This document shows positions 42,395-50,344 of a DNA stretch of 64,000 nt, piece after piece (position 1 is the first letter of the stretch; each line of letters starts with the position of its first letter). Location of the stretch: contig NZ_JAPDNQ010000001.1 of NCBI RefSeq assembly GCF_025989145.1, forward strand, positions 1 to 64,000, given 5' to 3'. This stretch comes from Microbacterium sp. SSM24. Lineage in GTDB: Bacteria > Actinomycetota > Actinomycetes > Actinomycetales > Microbacteriaceae. The position numbers were made by a program, and so were the translations under genes. The notes beneath the pieces are model-generated. The model did no database searches. It was not told where the DNA came from and saw only the letters and a list, made by a program, of their open reading frames with translations.

Positions 42395-43363
42395 TCAGTG
42401 CGCGGCATCCCACCAGTCGAGGACACGGATCCCCATGAGCGTGAGCCAGGGCGACGGCTGCCCTTCCGGGACGTCGACGTCGAACCAGGTGCGCCCCGCG
42501 AGCGGGGTCGTCTGCAGCCAGCGGCCGTCGGGCTGGCGCGCCTCGCGCACGAGGTCGATCGCGTCGGCGAGGCGCGGGTCGGGCGCGGTGCCGTCGTGCA
42601 GCGATGCCGCGCGGAAGTAGTCGAGCGCGAACAGCGCGCTGTAGCGATGACGGTTGGGGTAGACGAATCGCCCCACGAACGCGCCCACCGGCTCACCCGT
42701 GGTCGCCCGATAGAGCAGGCGCCGCTCGAGCAGGTACTCCTCACCCCGGTGCCGGACCTCTGTGATGCTCGTGTCGCCGGTGAGCTGCTCGTACGCGAGC
42801 AGGCCGCGCAGCGCGTTGAGCGTCGAGTGGAACGATGAGCGCGTGGAGTTGCCCTCCTCGGCCTCGCAGTTCCATCCGCCGTCGGCGAGCTGGTGGGCCG
42901 GGAACCAGGCGGCGAGCGCCGAGACGTCCGCCCCCAGCCACGCGCCGGTCGCCAGGGTGTACGAGTTGATGCACACGTCGATCTCACCGCCCCAGTACGG
43001 CAGGTCGTCGTAGTCCCAGCGGCTGTTCGCGTCGAGCCGCGCGGCGGTGTCGCCCAGGGCGGCGGCATCCACCCCCCATTCGCGGAGGTCGCGCAGCACC
43101 CAGGTCGTCGCGACCCACGGCTGCCCCGGCTGGTTCGGCTCGTCGCTGTCGAAGAAGCCGGCAGGGAAGAACGACCCTCCCGCCCACTGGCCGTCGGGAT
43201 CCTGCGCGGCGATGAGCGCCGCCCCGAACCCCTCGACCGCTACCCTCGCGCGCGTCGCCTGCCAGACGTCGTCGGGCACCGCGAGGAGGTCGCGCTCGAC
43301 CTGCCATCGCAGCGCCGGGTCGGAATCGAGCAGCCAGTCGCGCAGAGTCGGAGAGATCGGCAT
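42395..43363 (-). CDS. Squalene/terpene-cyclase-like alpha-toroid protein
   Basis: A 322-residue protein with alpha/alpha-toroid repeats of the squalene cyclase/prenyltransferase-like type: LIAAQDPDGQWAGGSFFPAG, then HQLADGGWNCEAEEGNSTRS and FHSTLNALRGLLAYEQLTG, then REARQPDGRWLQTTPL. It is half the length of a true squalene-hopene cyclase and lacks a visible DXDD motif, so cyclase chemistry is unlikely. TACCGT six bases before ATG 43363 and no ribosome site suggest a leaderless start. It diverges from the flavoprotein gene. Confidence 0.78.
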   Translation of the reverse strand: MPISPTLRDWLLDSDPALRWQVERDLLAVPDDVWQATRARVAVEGFGAALIAAQDPDGQWAGGSFFPAGFFDSDEPNQPGQPWVATTWVLRDLREWGVDAAALGDTAARLDANSRWDYDDLPYWGGEIDVCINSYTLATGAWLGADVSALAAWFPAHQLADGGWNCEAEEGNSTRSSFHSTLNALRGLLAYEQLTGDTSITEVRHRGEEYLLERRLLYRATTGEPVGAFVGRFVYPNRHRYSALFALDYFRAASLHDGTAPDPRLADAIDLVREARQPDGRWLQTTPLAGRTWFDVDVPEGQPSPWLTLMGIRVLDWWDAAH

Positions 43364-43369
43364 GCCAGC

Positions 43370-43420
43370 ACGGTAGCGAGCGGGGCAGACATTGACGAGA
43401 CCCGCGCCGACTGCTCTCAT
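43370..43420. promoter_or_regulatory. Divergent leaderless promoters with overlapping -35 boxes
   Basis: Plus strand: TTGACG (43392-43397), 17-base spacer, TCTCAT (43415-43420), six bases to ATG 43427. Minus strand: TCGTCA (43398-43393), 17-base spacer, TACCGT (43375-43370), six bases to ATG 43363. The two -35 elements share five bases, so polymerase at one should exclude the other. Confidence 0.55.
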
Positions 43421-43426
43421 GAGCGC

Positions 43427-44806
43427 ATGGAGTCGGTCGTCGATGTCGACTACGTCGTGGTCGGAGCGGGCGCGATGGGGATGGCGTTCGTCGACGCACT
43501 GATCACCTCGGACGAGACGGCGACCGTCGCGATCGTCGATCGTCGGCACGCCGCGGGCGGCCACTGGCTCGACGCCTACGGCTTCGTGAGGCTGCACCAG
43601 GCGTCCGCGTTCTACGGCGTGGCGTCGACGCTGCTCGGCGGTGGCCGGGTCCAGAGCACCGGGCCGGAGCGCGGCCTGCACGAACGCGCGAGCGCACCCG
43701 AGGTGTGCGCGTACTACGACGCCGTGCTCGCCGCCATGGTCGCGACCGGTCGCGTGTCCTTCCACGGCCGGTGCGAGTACACCGGTGCGGGCCGGTTCGC
43801 CTCGCTCGTGAGCGGCGCGCGCTTCCATGCTCCGCGCGCACGGGTCGTCGACGCCCGCTACCTCGCGCCGAGCATCCCCTCGCTCACTCCCCCGCCGTTC
43901 GCCGTCGAGGAGGACGCGCGGGTCGTCGCCGTGAACGATCTGGTCCGCCTCGACGAGGCGCCGTCGCACTACGTCGTGGTGGGTGCGGGCAAGACCGCCG
44001 CAGACACGTGCGTGTGGCTGCGGCAGCAGGGCGTTGCGCCGAACGGGATCACGTGGGTGAGGCCTCGGGACCCGTGGCTGCTCAACCGCGCCGTGGTGCA
44101 GCCCGACCCGGCGATCTTCCTCGGCATGGCCGCGGACACGATGGCTGCCGCGGCGCAGGCGTCCAGCGCCGACGACGCCTTCCTGCGGATGGAGGATGCC
44201 GGCATCATGCTGCGCATCGACCCCACGGTCACGCCCACGATGGCCAAGACCCCGACCTTGGCGCTGTGGGAGCTCGAGCACCTGCGCACGATCGACGACG
44301 TCGTACGGCGCGGACACCTGCGCAGCGTGGGCGCAGGCGTGCTGCGCTTCGACGACGACGCCGACGTGCGCGTGCCTCCGGGCGCCCTCGTCGTGCACTG
44401 CGCCGCAGACGGGCTCAAGTACCCCGGTCTTCGCCCCATCTGGACCCGCGAAGCGATCACGCCGCAGCCCGTGCGCGTCGGCTTCCCCTGCTTCGGGGCG
44501 GCCCTCGCCGGCTACGTCGAGGCGACCCGCGACGACGACACGGAGAAGAACCGGGTGTGCCGGCCGTCGCCCTACTCGAATACGCCGGCTGACTGGGCGG
44601 TGATGCAGGTCATCGGCGGCGACGCCTCACTGGCGATGTCCGGCGAGAGCGACCTTCGGGAGTGGTCGAACCGCACGACGCTGAATCCGGTGCGCATCCC
44701 TCACGATCGCGCTGACGACCCGGCGGTCGCTGCGGCGCGGTCACGCCTGAAGGAATGGATCGGGCCGGGACGCGCGCGACTGCTCGAGCTCGCACGGAAC
44801 GCGTAG
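43427..44806 (+). CDS. FAD/NAD(P)-binding oxidoreductase
   Basis: A 459-residue flavoprotein with two Rossmann motifs: DYVVVGAGAMGMAFVDALI at the N-terminus (FAD) and HYVVVGAGKTAADTCVWLRQ near residue 180 (pyridine nucleotide), the layout of FMO-like and pyridine nucleotide-disulfide oxidoreductases. FVRLHQASAFYGVAS is a substrate-side segment seen in related uncharacterised proteins. No redox CxxxxC pair is present. Substrate unknown. ATG 43427 has a complete promoter ending six bases upstream and no ribosome site. Confidence 0.77.
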   Translation: MESVVDVDYVVVGAGAMGMAFVDALITSDETATVAIVDRRHAAGGHWLDAYGFVRLHQASAFYGVASTLLGGGRVQSTGPERGLHERASAPEVCAYYDAVLAAMVATGRVSFHGRCEYTGAGRFASLVSGARFHAPRARVVDARYLAPSIPSLTPPPFAVEEDARVVAVNDLVRLDEAPSHYVVVGAGKTAADTCVWLRQQGVAPNGITWVRPRDPWLLNRAVVQPDPAIFLGMAADTMAAAAQASSADDAFLRMEDAGIMLRIDPTVTPTMAKTPTLALWELEHLRTIDDVVRRGHLRSVGAGVLRFDDDADVRVPPGALVVHCAADGLKYPGLRPIWTREAITPQPVRVGFPCFGAALAGYVEATRDDDTEKNRVCRPSPYSNTPADWAVMQVIGGDASLAMSGESDLREWSNRTTLNPVRIPHDRADDPAVAAARSRLKEWIGPGRARLLELARNA

Positions 44807-44823
44807 CGCCGCCGTCTCGCGAC

Positions 44824-45390
44824 TCAGTCCCAGTCGAGATACTCCTCGATGATGACGGCGGTCTCGATCGGATCCGACGCGGGGAAGAGGTGGCCGTGGC
44901 CCGCGAGCGTCTTCACGCTCGCACGCTCGGGCGCCGTCGATTGCAGTGCGTCGCCGTTCGACGGAGCATTCACGTCGTCGTCCGACCCCTGGACGATCAG
45001 CACCGGCAGCACCGGCGCGAGAGGGATGTCGACGTCCTCGACGCCGAGCAGCAGCAGACCGTTCGCGCGGTCCCGATGGGCGTCCACGGCGGTGCGGGCG
45101 ACGGTTCCCCCGAACCCGTGACCGCCGATCCAGGAGTGATCCCAGCCCAGGTGGTCCATCACGTCGATGACGTCCTCGGCGTGCTCGCCGGCCGCCAGTC
45201 GGCCGCCCGAGCCGGCGCGGAAGCCGATCCGCACGACGTGGAAGCCCGCCTCCTCGGCGAGGTAGTGTCCGACCACGCCGAGCGCGTCCTGGCCGCGTTC
45301 GGGGATCAGGACGAGCTTCACCGGGCCCTCGCCCTCCTCGACGAACGGGATGCGCCGGCCTTCGGGCTCGAAGAACTGGATGTCGGTCAT
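44824..45390 (-). CDS. Alpha/beta hydrolase-fold protein lacking the nucleophile
   Basis: A 188-residue protein with the alpha/beta hydrolase pattern: KLVLIPERGQDALG, the nucleophile elbow region WIGGHGFGGTVARTAV, VLIVQGSDDDVNAP and the terminal His region LAGHGHLFPASDP. The elbow should be GxSxG but reads GHGFG, so the Ser is Gly and esterase chemistry should be absent. It may bind rather than cleave. The leader holds a 12-base exact copy of the 16S 3' end next to the ATG; the likely ribosome site is GAGAGGA ten bases upstream. Confidence 0.78.
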   Translation of the reverse strand: MTDIQFFEPEGRRIPFVEEGEGPVKLVLIPERGQDALGVVGHYLAEEAGFHVVRIGFRAGSGGRLAAGEHAEDVIDVMDHLGWDHSWIGGHGFGGTVARTAVDAHRDRANGLLLLGVEDVDIPLAPVLPVLIVQGSDDDVNAPSNGDALQSTAPERASVKTLAGHGHLFPASDPIETAVIIEEYLDWD

Positions 45391-45432
45391 AGGAGGTGAT
45401 CCTCTCGAATTCGGGCGGTCACGCGGGCGGAC

Positions 45433-46506
45433 TCAGACGTTGAAGCGGAACTCCACGACGTCGCCGTCCTGCATGACGTAGTCCTTGCCCTCGAGACGCG
45501 CCTTGCCCTTCGCCCGCGCCTCGACGACGGAGCCGGTCGCGACCAGGTCGTCGAAGGAGATGACCTCGGCTTTGATGAAGCCCTTCTCGAAATCGGTGTG
45601 GATGACGCCGGCCGCCTGGGGAGCCTTCCAGCCCTTGCCGATCGTCCAGGCTCGCGCCTCCTTCGGCCCCGCCGTGAGGTAGGTCTGCAGGCCGAGAGTG
45701 TCGAAGCCGATGCGCGCGAGCTGATCGAGCCCCGATTCGTCCTGGCCGGTCGAGGCGAGCAGCTCCGCCGCGTCCTCCGGGTCGAGATCGATCAGCTCGG
45801 ACTCGATCTTGGCGTCGAGGAAAACGGCCTTCGCGGGAGCGACCAGCGCTTCGAGGGCCGCCTTGCGCGCGGCATCCGTCAGCACGGCCTCGTCGACGTT
45901 GAAGACGAAGATGAAAGGCTTGGCGGTCAGCAGCCCGAGCTCGCGGATCGGAGCGAGGTCGATCTTCGACGCGGACAGCAGCTCACCGCGCTGCAGGGCG
46001 TCGCGCGCCTCGATCGCGGTCGCGAGCACCGAGGGGTCGAGCTTCTTGCCCTTGACCTCCTTCTCGTAGCGCGTGATCGCCTTGTCGAGCGTCTCGAGGT
46101 CGGCCAGCTGAAGCTCGGCGTTGATGGTCTCCATGTCGTTCTGCGGGTTGACCGCGCCCTCGACGTGCACCACGTCGTCGTCGGCGAACCCACGGACGAC
46201 CTGGGCGATCGCGTCGGCTTCCCGGATGTTCGCGAGGAACTTGTTCCCCAGCCCCTCCCCCTCCGAGGCGCCGCGCACGATCCCGGCGATGTCGACGAAC
46301 GACACGGCCGCCGGCAGGATGCGCTCGCTGTGGAACACCTCGGCCAGCTTGTCGAGTCGCGCATCCGGCAGATTCACGACCCCGATGTTCGGCTCGATCG
46401 TCGCGAACGGATAGTTCGCCGCGAGAACCTGATTCTTGGTGAGGGCGTTGAAGAGGGTGGACTTGCCGACGTTGGGCAGTCCGACGATTCCGATGGTGAG
46501 AGCCAC
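45433..46506 (-). CDS. ychF: Redox-regulated ATPase YchF/OLA1
   Basis: Obg-family P-loop protein (357 residues) that hydrolyses ATP in preference to GTP and associates with ribosomes. It has G1 GLPNVGKSTLFNALTKNQV, DIAGIVRGASEGEGLGNKFL as G3, NVDEA in place of the guanine-specific NKxD (the YchF hallmark), and the C-terminal TGS domain ending KDYVMQDGDVVEFRFNV. GTG 46506 has TAGACT eight bases upstream. Highly conserved single-copy gene. Confidence 0.96.
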   Translation of the reverse strand: MALTIGIVGLPNVGKSTLFNALTKNQVLAANYPFATIEPNIGVVNLPDARLDKLAEVFHSERILPAAVSFVDIAGIVRGASEGEGLGNKFLANIREADAIAQVVRGFADDDVVHVEGAVNPQNDMETINAELQLADLETLDKAITRYEKEVKGKKLDPSVLATAIEARDALQRGELLSASKIDLAPIRELGLLTAKPFIFVFNVDEAVLTDAARKAALEALVAPAKAVFLDAKIESELIDLDPEDAAELLASTGQDESGLDQLARIGFDTLGLQTYLTAGPKEARAWTIGKGWKAPQAAGVIHTDFEKGFIKAEVISFDDLVATGSVVEARAKGKARLEGKDYVMQDGDVVEFRFNV

Positions 46507-46548
46507 GGGGGTCGAGTCTACTTGCGGCGGCCGAGGTGGGCGGACGGC

Positions 46549-47244
46549 TCAGAGCAGCGGAAGCAGCTCGCGCAGGTCGGTGACGGTGTGATGGGGATCG
46601 GATGCCGCTGCCGCGCCGTTCCGGTTGATCCAGACGGAGGTGAGCCCCGCGCCGCGCGCGCCCCCGACGTCGGCGACCTGGTTGTCTCCGACGTGAACGG
46701 CCTCGTCGGGGTCGACGCCGAGGGCGGCGAGCGCGAGCGCGAAGATCGCGCGCTCGGGCTTGCGGTGTCCCGCCTCGCCCGAGACGATGACGGCGTCGAA
46801 TCCGTCGAGGCCGACGGTGTCGAGCTTGCCGCGCTGGAGATCGCTCGGCCCGTTGGTGATGACCGCCGTGCGCAGCCCACGGCTTCGCACGGCCGCAAGC
46901 ACCTCGAGGCTCTCGTCGTACAGGCGCGCCGCCCGGGCCTCGAGCTGGATCTGGCGCCGGTAGACCGACGCCGCGGCATCCGGCTCGACGACCCCGCGGG
47001 CACGGAGCGCCGCCGCCCAGACGTCCACCGGCAGGCCGTCGGTCGGCACGGTCGACAGGAGCGGGCTCTCTCCGACGCCGAACCAGTACGCGTGGAGGGC
47101 GCGCACGGCGTCGTCGACGAACCGGGAGTCGAGGCCGAACCTGCGCGCCGCCTCGTCTCCGGCTGCGCGGACCACCTCGTCCACGTGGTCGTCGCGCAGC
47201 AGGGTGCCGTCCAGGTCGAAGCACACCGCCTTCACGCCGGTCAC
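46549..47244 (-). CDS. HAD-family hydrolase
   Basis: A 231-residue phosphatase of HAD subfamily I: motif I CFDLDGTLLRDDH, motif II AVITNGPSDLQ, motif III lysine in SGEAGHRKPERAIF and motif IV HVGDNQVADVGGA. The helical cap (about residues 25-90) fits phosphoglycolate-phosphatase or pyrimidine-nucleotidase-like members; the substrate cannot be named. GTG 47244 overlaps the stop of the DHFR-like gene (GTGA), so the two are translationally coupled. Confidence 0.86.
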   Translation of the reverse strand: MTGVKAVCFDLDGTLLRDDHVDEVVRAAGDEAARRFGLDSRFVDDAVRALHAYWFGVGESPLLSTVPTDGLPVDVWAAALRARGVVEPDAAASVYRRQIQLEARAARLYDESLEVLAAVRSRGLRTAVITNGPSDLQRGKLDTVGLDGFDAVIVSGEAGHRKPERAIFALALAALGVDPDEAVHVGDNQVADVGGARGAGLTSVWINRNGAAAASDPHHTVTDLRELLPLL

Positions 47245-47852
47245 ACCGGGTCCACCCGCCACCGCATGAGCACGTTGCCCGACTCCTCCCACGCGTGGGT
47301 GCCCAGGAGCTTGAGTGCGACGGGCGGACGGGCATCGAACAGCGGCACCCCGGACCCGGCGATCAGGGGGAACGTGACCAGGTGCAGCTCGTCGACGAGA
47401 CCCGCATGGATCAGGTCGTTCCACAGCACGCGCCCCAGGAGGATCAGGATGCCGCCCCCGTCGCCGCTCTTCAGCTCGGCGATCTCCCGTCGCGCGTCCG
47501 CGATGCGCACGATCCGCGGGTTCTCGTACGGGGCGACGTCGTCCTCGGTGATGGTGTCGGAAACGACGAGCTTCTCGGCGCCGAGGATCAGATCGGCGAT
47601 CTCGCGGCGGATCGCCGTGGCATCCGGGCTCTTCCGAACCCCCGCCCAGTAGTCGAGGTTGCCCAGCGCGGAGCGCCGACCGGACAGCACGAGGGTGCCG
47701 GCGTCGCGCAGCAGTCCCGCGGTGTAGTGGTCGAAGGAATCGGCCCCCGCATAGTCGGGATGCTGATGCTCGAAGAACGAGCGGATGTCGTGATCGTCGT
47801 CCTCGTACCTTCCGTCGACGGTCACGAAGTTGCAGACGGTCAGAGTTCGCAT
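47241..47852 (-). CDS. Dihydrofolate reductase-like (RibD C-terminal) family protein
   Basis: A 203-residue NADPH reductase-like protein of the RibD C-terminal/YyaP type: MRTLTVCNFVTVDGRYEDDD at the start, LRDAGTLVLSGRRSALGNLD, the nucleotide-binding GDGGGILILLGRVLWNDLIH and LHLVTFPLIAGSGVPLFD. The usual GG(G/S) cofactor site is recognisable, but the true substrate of these family members is mostly unknown. TACGGT seven bases before ATG 47852 suggests a leaderless start. It precedes the HAD gene with a GTGA overlap. Confidence 0.82.
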   Translation of the reverse strand: MRTLTVCNFVTVDGRYEDDDHDIRSFFEHQHPDYAGADSFDHYTAGLLRDAGTLVLSGRRSALGNLDYWAGVRKSPDATAIRREIADLILGAEKLVVSDTITEDDVAPYENPRIVRIADARREIAELKSGDGGGILILLGRVLWNDLIHAGLVDELHLVTFPLIAGSGVPLFDARPPVALKLLGTHAWEESGNVLMRWRVDPV

Positions 47853-47943
47853 GGGGGTCACCGTAGCGGGCCTCATCGACTCCGAGCCAGGCGCTGCGGC
47901 GCGCCTCCGGCCGACCGGGCTCCTCGCGGGTGAGTCTGGGCAT

Positions 47944-48546
47944 GTGGCATTGGATTTCACCGCGATCGACTTCGAGACGGCGAACCCCAGCAATGCCTCC
48001 GCGTGCGCCGTCGGCCTCGTGAGAGTGCGCGACGGCGTCGTGGTCGACCAGACCGGCTGGCTCATCCGGCCCCCGGCGGGCCACGACGTGTTCTTCGATC
48101 TGAACACCCGCATCCACGGCATCACCGCCGCCGACGTCGTGGATGCTCCGACGTGGACGGAGCAGCTCCCCGCTCTGACGGCCTTCGTCGGCGGCGACGT
48201 GCTCGTCGCCCACAACGCGGGCTTCGACATGGCAGTGATCAAGCGGGCATGCGAGGCGACCGGCGATGACTGCCCGCCCTACCGCTACGCCTGCAGCCTG
48301 CAGGTCGCGCGGAAGGTCTACCAGCTGCCGTCCTACCGGCTGCCCTACGTGGCCGCGGAGGCCGGATTCGCCGAGTTCGCCCACCACAACGCGACGGCCG
48401 ATGCGCTGGCATGCGCCCACGTGATGATCGACGCCGCACGTCGCGTGGCCGCCGACGACGTCGGCCTGCTCGCCGAGTACTGCGGCGTCCGGGTCTGCCA
48501 GATCGCCGTGGCGGAGGCGACCGCGGTCACGTTCGCGGTCGCCTGA
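47944..48546 (+). CDS. DnaQ-type 3'-5' exonuclease
   Basis: DEDDh exonuclease of 200 residues. Exo I is TAIDFETANPSNASA, exo II is VLVAHNAGFDMAVI and exo III is the HHNATADALACAHVM stretch with His and Asp, giving the four metal-binding residues. It is a stand-alone proofreading-like nuclease of the type that trims DNA or RNA ends, rather than Pol III epsilon. GTG 47944 is preferred because homology begins there; the frame runs upstream across the divergent DHFR-like start. Confidence 0.85.
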   Translation: MALDFTAIDFETANPSNASACAVGLVRVRDGVVVDQTGWLIRPPAGHDVFFDLNTRIHGITAADVVDAPTWTEQLPALTAFVGGDVLVAHNAGFDMAVIKRACEATGDDCPPYRYACSLQVARKVYQLPSYRLPYVAAEAGFAEFAHHNATADALACAHVMIDAARRVAADDVGLLAEYCGVRVCQIAVAEATAVTFAVA

Positions 48547-48616
48547 GAACCCGCCGGAACGAGGCGGTGCGGCCCGCCGTCACGGCGATGTCGGCGGCCT
48601 CGGTCACGATGAGCAC

Positions 48617-49954
48617 ATGGACGCACTCCTCGTCTCGATCATCGCCATGGCCACCCTCCTCGTCGGCGCGCTCGCCGGGTGGACGGCGGGGCTCGCCCGC
48701 GGGGCAGCCAGGGCCGCGCGCGAGCAGGCCGATCTGCGCGCACGGCTGGCGGGGGCGGAAGCCTCCCGCCATGGCGTGCAGGCGCAACTCGATCACCAGC
48801 AGCTGCTGTACCGCGAGCTGGCCGTGCAGTCGCGCAACGACCAGGCGGCACGAGAGGAGCGCGAGCGGAGGGAGCAGTCGGTGCTGCGCGCGCTGGCGCC
48901 CGTCCACGAGACGCTGACGGCCATGCAGGCGAAGGTCGGCGAACTCGAGCGCGATCGGCACACGCAGTTCGGCACGCTGGCCGAGCAGCTGCGCCGCGCG
49001 CACGAGTCCGACGAGGCGCTGCGTGCCACGACCGAGTCCCTCGCGAGCGCCCTGCGCTCGGGGACGACGCGCGGGGTGTGGGGCGAGACGCAGCTGCGGC
49101 GCGTCGTCGAGGCCGCAGGGCTCACGCGCTACGTCGACTTCGATCTGCAGGCGTCCATCACGTCGGATGCCGGCGCCGGCCGCCCCGACATGGTGATCCG
49201 CCTCCCCGGCGACAAGGCGATCGCCGTCGACGCGAAGGTTCCGCTCGACGCGTACCTCGAGGCCAGCGCGATCCCGCTGACCGCGCAGGGTGCGGATGCC
49301 GCGCGCCGCCGCGCACTGCTCGACAAGCACGTCAAGGCTCTGCGCGCGCACGTCGACGCCCTCGCGAAGAAGGCGTACTGGTCCGGCCTTCCGTCGAGCC
49401 CCGAGTTCGTGGTGTGCTTCGTGCCCAGCGAGTCGCTGCTCGCCGCGGCGCTCGAAGAAGACCCCGCGCTCCTCGACTACGCCTTCGGCAAGCGCGTCGC
49501 ACTCGCCTCGCCCGTGAACCTGTGGGCGGTGCTCAAGACCGTCGCCTACACGTGGACGCAGCAGGATGTCTCTGTCGAGGCGCGCACGCTGTTCGATCTC
49601 GGCAACCAGCTGTACGAACGCCTCGGGTCGCTCGCCGGCCACGCCGACGACCTGCGTCGCGCGATCGAGCGCACGGTCGACAGCTACAACCGCTTCGCGG
49701 GCTCGTTGGAGTCGCGCGTGCTCGTGAGCGCCCGCCGCTTCCCGGGCATCGATGCGACCAAGCTCGAGGCCGTGGCCGAACCGCGCACGATCGAGAAGAG
49801 CCCGCGTCGGCTCACGGCGCCCGAGCTGCTCGACGGCGTGCTCGCGTTCGACGGTGCCCCTGCCGGGCAGGGCGTAGACCCGGACGCTGCCGACGTCTCG
49901 GCGACGGCCGACCTCGGCGAACTCCGCGAACGGATCGCGCCCGCGACCGACTGA
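48617..49954 (+). CDS. rmuC: DNA recombination protein RmuC homologue
   Basis: A 445-residue protein with one N-terminal membrane helix (residues 4-25), a coiled coil (about 30-150) and the RmuC nuclease-like core (SGTTRGVWGETQLRRVVEAA, PDMVIRLPGDKAIAVDAKVP, then FVVCFVPSESLLAAAL and the SPVNLWAVLKTVAYTW segment). RmuC limits inversions at short repeats in E. coli and is thought to act on DNA structures. CACGAT lies six bases before the ATG with no good ribosome site. The adjacent DnaQ-type exonuclease makes a small DNA-processing pair. Confidence 0.9.
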   Translation: MDALLVSIIAMATLLVGALAGWTAGLARGAARAAREQADLRARLAGAEASRHGVQAQLDHQQLLYRELAVQSRNDQAAREERERREQSVLRALAPVHETLTAMQAKVGELERDRHTQFGTLAEQLRRAHESDEALRATTESLASALRSGTTRGVWGETQLRRVVEAAGLTRYVDFDLQASITSDAGAGRPDMVIRLPGDKAIAVDAKVPLDAYLEASAIPLTAQGADAARRRALLDKHVKALRAHVDALAKKAYWSGLPSSPEFVVCFVPSESLLAAALEEDPALLDYAFGKRVALASPVNLWAVLKTVAYTWTQQDVSVEARTLFDLGNQLYERLGSLAGHADDLRRAIERTVDSYNRFAGSLESRVLVSARRFPGIDATKLEAVAEPRTIEKSPRRLTAPELLDGVLAFDGAPAGQGVDPDAADVSATADLGELRERIAPATD

Positions 49955-49960
49955 GCGAGG

Positions 49961-50170
49961 TCAGACGCCGCCGGGCACGAAGCTCAGGAGGCCGATCACG
50001 AGCGCGGAGACGCCGACGAAGGCGCCGATCATCCACCAGGCGCTGATCTCGTGGCCCTCTTCACGACGGACGCGCAGCAGGACGTCGGGACGACGCGCCG
50101 GATCCACCGCGTTGGCGACGACCGCCTGCGCACCGGTCTGGGGTGACGGACCACCCACCTGTCCGGACAT
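49961..50170 (-). CDS. Small single-helix membrane protein
   Basis: A 69-residue protein with a soluble N-terminal half (SGQVGGPSPQTGAQAV, RRPDVLLRVRREEGHE) and one C-terminal membrane helix (about residues 45-66, WWMIGAFVGVSALVIGLLSF). The family is not recognised and the function is unknown. ATG 50170 is chosen for GAGGGAG just upstream. It converges on rmuC with a six-base gap. Confidence 0.62.
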   Translation of the reverse strand: MSGQVGGPSPQTGAQAVVANAVDPARRPDVLLRVRREEGHEISAWWMIGAFVGVSALVIGLLSFVPGGV

Positions 50171-50309
50171 CGGAACTCCCTCGCATCGGAAACACGTGCG
50201 TCGTCGTCGACCGCATCGATTCTGCCAGACAGCGGTCACAACCGCGTCACGACACGATCACAACAGCCGCACCAGTCACATCAGCCTCATCCGTCCCCGG
50301 CGGAACGTC

Positions 50310-50327
50310 GTCTGCCCCTCGGCAGAG
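50310..50327 (-). terminator. Possible glpX terminator
   Basis: TCTGCC (50311-50316) pairs with GGCAGA (50321-50326) across a four-base loop, about 20 bases past the glpX stop. Short stem and no T-run, so confidence is limited. The rest of the 174-base gap shows nothing else. Confidence 0.4.
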
Positions 50328-50344
50328 CGTGCGGCGTCAGTCGC

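Noticed and set aside
42395..43363. Call as squalene-hopene cyclase
   Set aside because: About half the required length and no DXDD catalytic motif; only the alpha-toroid fold is supported.
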